Assembly: GCA_018806915.1 (NCBI GenBank)
Contig: JAGKQI010000048.1
Coordinates: forward strand, 248,001 to 312,000
Direction of reading: 5' to 3'
DNA length: 64,000 bases
From: Phytophthora colocasiae
Lineage: Eukaryota > Oomycota > Peronosporomycetes > Peronosporales > Peronosporaceae
Under the pieces are notes generated by a model. The model had not been told where the DNA came from, did no database searches, and was given only the letters and a program-made list of their open reading frames with translations. The position numbers and the translations under genes are program-made. This document shows, in pieces, positions 60,891 to 64,000 of the stretch (its first letter is position 1; the number at the start of each line of letters is the position of its first letter).

Positions 60891-61242
60891 TTTTAATCAT
60901 TTTAGTCGACGATGGCGATTAATCCTAAAGATTTCGCGCTGTATCTTCAGTTGTTGCACAACCTGTACATGTTGTACCGTACCATCAACACATCAAACGT
61001 ATGCTTACAGATACTACATGTACCGGTACCACTGGACAACGAGCAATACCAACTTAGGCGCGTTCTCAACCGAGGCGTAAATCTCACGCGTGCGTGCTAA
61101 ATGAACACTTTGCATTCTCATTGGACGATTCTGTCTACCATAAACAGTACCACAGCTTTTGGATACGACGCGTGCGTTGCCAAGTGTTTTTTTTAGTTTT
61201 ACCCAATAATATTCCAGTAAGTTCAATTGAGCCCAAGAGGAT
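60891..61242. other. Leader of the Harbinger element, borders not found
   Basis: Short frames only. The transposon's left TIR should lie here, but no matching partner was spotted in 62725-63100. Confidence 0.4.
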
Positions 61243-62724
61243 ATGACGGTGGTCTCCCCCCAAGCCAAGCAACCAAACTCACGCAGGTGTATCTCCGCAG
61301 CACGTCAAGAGCGGAGTTTGAAAGTAGACGATGAATTGTGCAGTCTCATCATTTGTTTGGTCGCGTTTAAGAGACTTCAAGGAGCAAAGAAAACGGATCC
61401 GGTGGTGCGAGAACGGCTATCCTGGCGAGTCCATGCGTCTACGTTGTTGAAAGAGAAGGCATTTAATAGGTACTACCGCATGAGCGTTTCAACCTTTCAA
61501 GAGCTTTTGTGTATTGTGGGTCCCTACTTGGTAGTTGACTACTACCAGTCTCTTCGGCGTTCTCGAGGGATCCCTCCGCCTTCCCCAGCAACGATGTTGC
61601 AGTGTGCACTGTCCTGGCTCGCTGGAGGCAGTTATCATCACATTCGCGTGATCACGGGAGTTAGCACTGCCACATTTTACCGTATCGTGTATCGTGTTAT
61701 GTTCGCGATCAACGATTCCGACAAGCTAGCCCCACAGTTCCCGTCAACTCCACAAGAATTGAGTGCTTCGGCTGCTGCTTTTCGATCCTGCAGTAGTCAT
61801 GGCGTCATAGAGAACTGTATTGGTGTTATCGATGGTTGGCTTTGCCCAGTACGTGTTCCCAGAAAAGATGAGTGTGGACGAGTATTATCTTTTTTTTCTG
61901 GACACTATCAGAAGTATGGATTAAATGTTCAAGCCTGCTCAGATCACCTCTCACGATTTACGGCATTTTCGATTAGCTCACCTGGAGGAATGAACGATTC
62001 CTATGCATTTCAGCGTTGGCAACTGAGCAAAGCCCTTCGTGAAATTTCAGGTCCGTATTTTGTAATCGGAGATAATGCTTATGTTCAGAGCAGAAGAGTG
62101 ATGACACCATTTAATAAGGCGGAGCTGGTGAACCGCCCTGATCGTGATAGCTACAATTTTCACGTCAGCCAACTCAGAATAAGGATCGAAATGGCATTCG
62201 GACTTCTTGTCAACAAGTGGAGAATCCTGAAGCAGCCTCTGTTCGTCAGACTTCGTCACTGTCGGATTGTGATATCTGCGTGCATGCGTCTGCATAATTT
62301 CTGCATTACTCAAAGGCTCATGACCACCAACACTTCTCCACAACAAATGCTGCAGTCAATGGCAAGAGATGTTCGATCTTGGAACAACCAAGACCCTTTA
62401 CATTATGACGCATCGGACGTGGATGTAAACTGTTTTGAAGAAGATCAAATTGGGTCACACGTGGATCCATTAGAGGTTGAACTCGATGATGGGTCTCGAG
62501 TGAATTTGCTGGACGAAAAGATTCGTTCTGATCTTGTCGCTCGAATTGCTAGCAGAAACCTGCATCGCCCAGAACGGAACCTGTTGAGGCGGCAAAATGA
62601 ACGAAGGGAGGCAGGTAATAACGAGGAGAAAGATGATAGAACGATTGCATTTGAGCGAGACGTTGGAGTGTCAGACGCATCTGCTGACGTACCGCAACGA
62701 GACTCATACATATTCAGATGCTAA
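61243..62724 (+). CDS. PIF/Harbinger transposase (DDE superfamily 4)
   Basis: 493 aa, one exon. The N-terminal helical part has YRMSVSTFQELL and an HTH-like SWLAGGSYHHIRVITGVSTATFYRIV. The catalytic residues sit in GVIDGWLCPVR (Asp), FVIGDNAYV (Asp) and RIRIEMAFGLLVNKWRIL (Glu), exact HARBI1-type positions. A polar C-terminal tail follows (about 380-493). PIF/Harbinger elements normally need a second Myb-like protein; none is visible next to it. The element might be complete, but borders were not found. Alternatively it is a domesticated HARBI1-like gene. Confidence 0.9.
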   Translation: MTVVSPQAKQPNSRRCISAARQERSLKVDDELCSLIICLVAFKRLQGAKKTDPVVRERLSWRVHASTLLKEKAFNRYYRMSVSTFQELLCIVGPYLVVDYYQSLRRSRGIPPPSPATMLQCALSWLAGGSYHHIRVITGVSTATFYRIVYRVMFAINDSDKLAPQFPSTPQELSASAAAFRSCSSHGVIENCIGVIDGWLCPVRVPRKDECGRVLSFFSGHYQKYGLNVQACSDHLSRFTAFSISSPGGMNDSYAFQRWQLSKALREISGPYFVIGDNAYVQSRRVMTPFNKAELVNRPDRDSYNFHVSQLRIRIEMAFGLLVNKWRILKQPLFVRLRHCRIVISACMRLHNFCITQRLMTTNTSPQQMLQSMARDVRSWNNQDPLHYDASDVDVNCFEEDQIGSHVDPLEVELDDGSRVNLLDEKIRSDLVARIASRNLHRPERNLLRRQNERREAGNNEEKDDRTIAFERDVGVSDASADVPQRDSYIFRC

Positions 62725-63022
62725 TTCGTTTCGAAGACTCGAGCGATATCAATTCCACAAGCTGCTTGCAACAAACAAATATGATCCGTTCGTCGGGACG
62801 ACGTGTCGAACATTCGCTCATACACTTTCTGGTGATACCGCAGCAGTACCTCCTGCTAGTGTTTGATACTGCGGTAGGTGGGCCTTGCTGTCTGGCGGGC
62901 GTTCTTGCTGAACCGTATCCACTGAGAGAAAGTTCAGGGTTGGTAGCAATTTCGCCATTGCTTTACCATCAGGAGCTCAGGACTGTGCTGCTCAGTGTCG
63001 AGAAAAATGCGTACCGAAATAT
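62725..63022. other. Downstream of the Harbinger ORF
   Basis: Open frames continue for 100-300 bases on the plus strand without motifs. Possibly element 3' sequence. Confidence 0.45.
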
Positions 63023-63109
63023 TCACACGTCAGCCTGGTTTTCCACAAAATGAAGGCAAACTCCGTGGCGTTGACTTGTTATAGCAAAATGAAGGCTACA
63101 CTTTGTCAG

Positions 63110-63560
63110 TAAGTTATTTACCGGTGTGATAGCTACAGCAATACGTACGGGGTTTCTCCTGATTTGTTTTGAGCGTTGATGTTTGCACCATTTGCCAGCA
63201 AGAGATTGGACAGGGTAAGATGACCTCCTTCTGCAGCGTAATGAAGTGGCGTGCTTCCTGCCGCATCTCTCGAAAGAACGAGTGGAAGACCACCGATTTG
63301 AAGAAGATCTTGCAGAGTAATGGCTTCTTCGCGCAGTTTGTCGAGAGAATCCGAGAATCGAGCGACGAGACACCAGCTCCGCTATCAGAGCTCGCATTTC
63401 CGGAACGAGCTCCAGTAGATGCCTCAGCTGCATAAAGCTGTATTTCTGATACGGAGAGTTCATCGGGCACTCGTTCCAATGCATGATCGGTTCGTTAGCC
63501 AGATCTGTGTATCCACGCTGTGCTGTAGCGTGCATGACTGGTATCTGAATAGCAGACAAC
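63110..63560 (-). CDS. Ankyrin-repeat protein, C-terminal exon(s), incomplete
   Basis: On minus, after a likely acceptor site (ATTCAG at about 63545-63550), the reading passes IPVMHATAQRGYTDLAN (ankyrin-like), a helical linker (LRHLLELVPEMRALIAELVS) and then, after one frame change near 63350, a clear repeat GSTPLHYAAEGGHLTLSNLLLANGANINAQNKSGETPY. Upstream exons probably reach beyond 63600 and out of the window. The frame change could be an unrecognised intron or an error. Partners are unknown. Confidence 0.6.
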
Positions 63561-63599
63561 AATTAGCACTTGCTTACCAAAGGAATATCATCAAGCGTA

Positions 63600-64000
63600 C
63601 TGGTCTAAACCGTGTGGCTGTAAAGGATCCAGACTTCGTTCTGCAGGATCCGAAGGATTTTAGGTACGTTTGGCTATGCAAGTCGAAGAAATCCACTCTC
63701 TGGTGTCATTGGACCGGGAACAAGAGGCCTGCACTTGTAGCATCGTCGAAGGGCAGCTTCCTCTGCAGAGCAAGGTACTGCTCGTCTCGATTCTCGAGTA
63801 ATAGGTGCATCCGGAAGTATCTACGCATTGCACGGTTGATCTTGGCTGCTTCCGGGCGTTCAGTGGCGTTACGAAATAGGAACATTTTTAAGTCGTTCCT
63901 ACCCTCCAAAAGGCGAGTCCGATTCTCCTTTTTCTTCTGCGTATCATGATGGAGATGAACATGTTGCACTCGAAGTGGCTCCTGTCATAAATGAAGCTGT
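63600..64000 (-). other. Possible upstream exon of the ankyrin gene
   Basis: A basic, Glu/Arg-rich minus frame at 63969-63706 (MRRYFRMHLLLENRDEQYLALQ) is open but has no recognised domain. It could be an exon of the same gene. Confidence 0.35.

Overview
The window looks like a transposon-packed, gene-poor stretch of an oomycete nuclear genome, most likely Phytophthora or a close relative. The evidence is: DIRS elements, a Crypton-like tyrosine-recombinase element, Copia and long Ty3/Gypsy LTR elements, hAT, MULE, PIF/Harbinger and Tc1/mariner transposons side by side; short GT-AG introns of about 57-73 nt; an expanded BT1 (folate/biopterin-type) transporter family whose promoters carry an oomycete-like initiator (TCATTCC...ATTT); and two copies of a Crinkler/RHS-type P-loop NTPase-nuclease gene. 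Family names come from motifs read by eye. No search was run.

Layout. 1-3.5 kb: 3' part of a frameshifted Copia element with its 3' LTR. 3.5-7.4 kb: an unrecognised multi-exon gene split by a hAT element (4892-6997) with a perfect target-site duplication. 7.8-26.1 kb: a tandem duplication carrying two NTPase-nuclease genes. Unit 1 (7820-11680) has an open 891-codon gene. Unit 2 (11681-about 26080) was invaded by a DIRS element (about 11.76-19.73 kb, itself split by a MULE at 16269-18176), by a 556-bp hAT-type MITE (20638-21193) and by a Crypton-like element (about 21416-23806). 26.2-27.8 kb: a transporter pseudogene whose middle third is inverted. 28805-33017: a complete MULE with TIRs and 9-bp target duplication that carries a SWIM-finger transposase and a Ulp1-type protease domain. 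33405-46131: a complete 12,727-bp Gypsy element on the minus strand with near-identical 577-bp LTRs. Besides gag-pol it holds a large antisense ORF and a membrane-protein ORF between pol and the 3' LTR. 46.6-48.3 kb: an intact transporter. 48.5-55.6 kb: a transporter pseudogene split by a complete DIRS element with split direct repeats (49812-55168). 56.3-58.4 kb: a tandemly duplicated Tc1/mariner-derived element. 58.4-60.1 kb: a second intact transporter. 60.4-60.9 kb: two tRNA-like, SINE-like segments. 61.2-62.7 kb: a PIF/Harbinger transposase. 63.0-63.6 kb: part of an ankyrin-repeat gene.

Only a few genes look intact: the two BT1 transporters (46630-48333 and 58412-60121), the 891-aa NTPase protein, and the MULE, DIRS and Harbinger proteins. 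Much of the rest records nested transposition and local rearrangement, and several insertions can be reconstructed to the base from target duplications and from comparison of duplicated copies.
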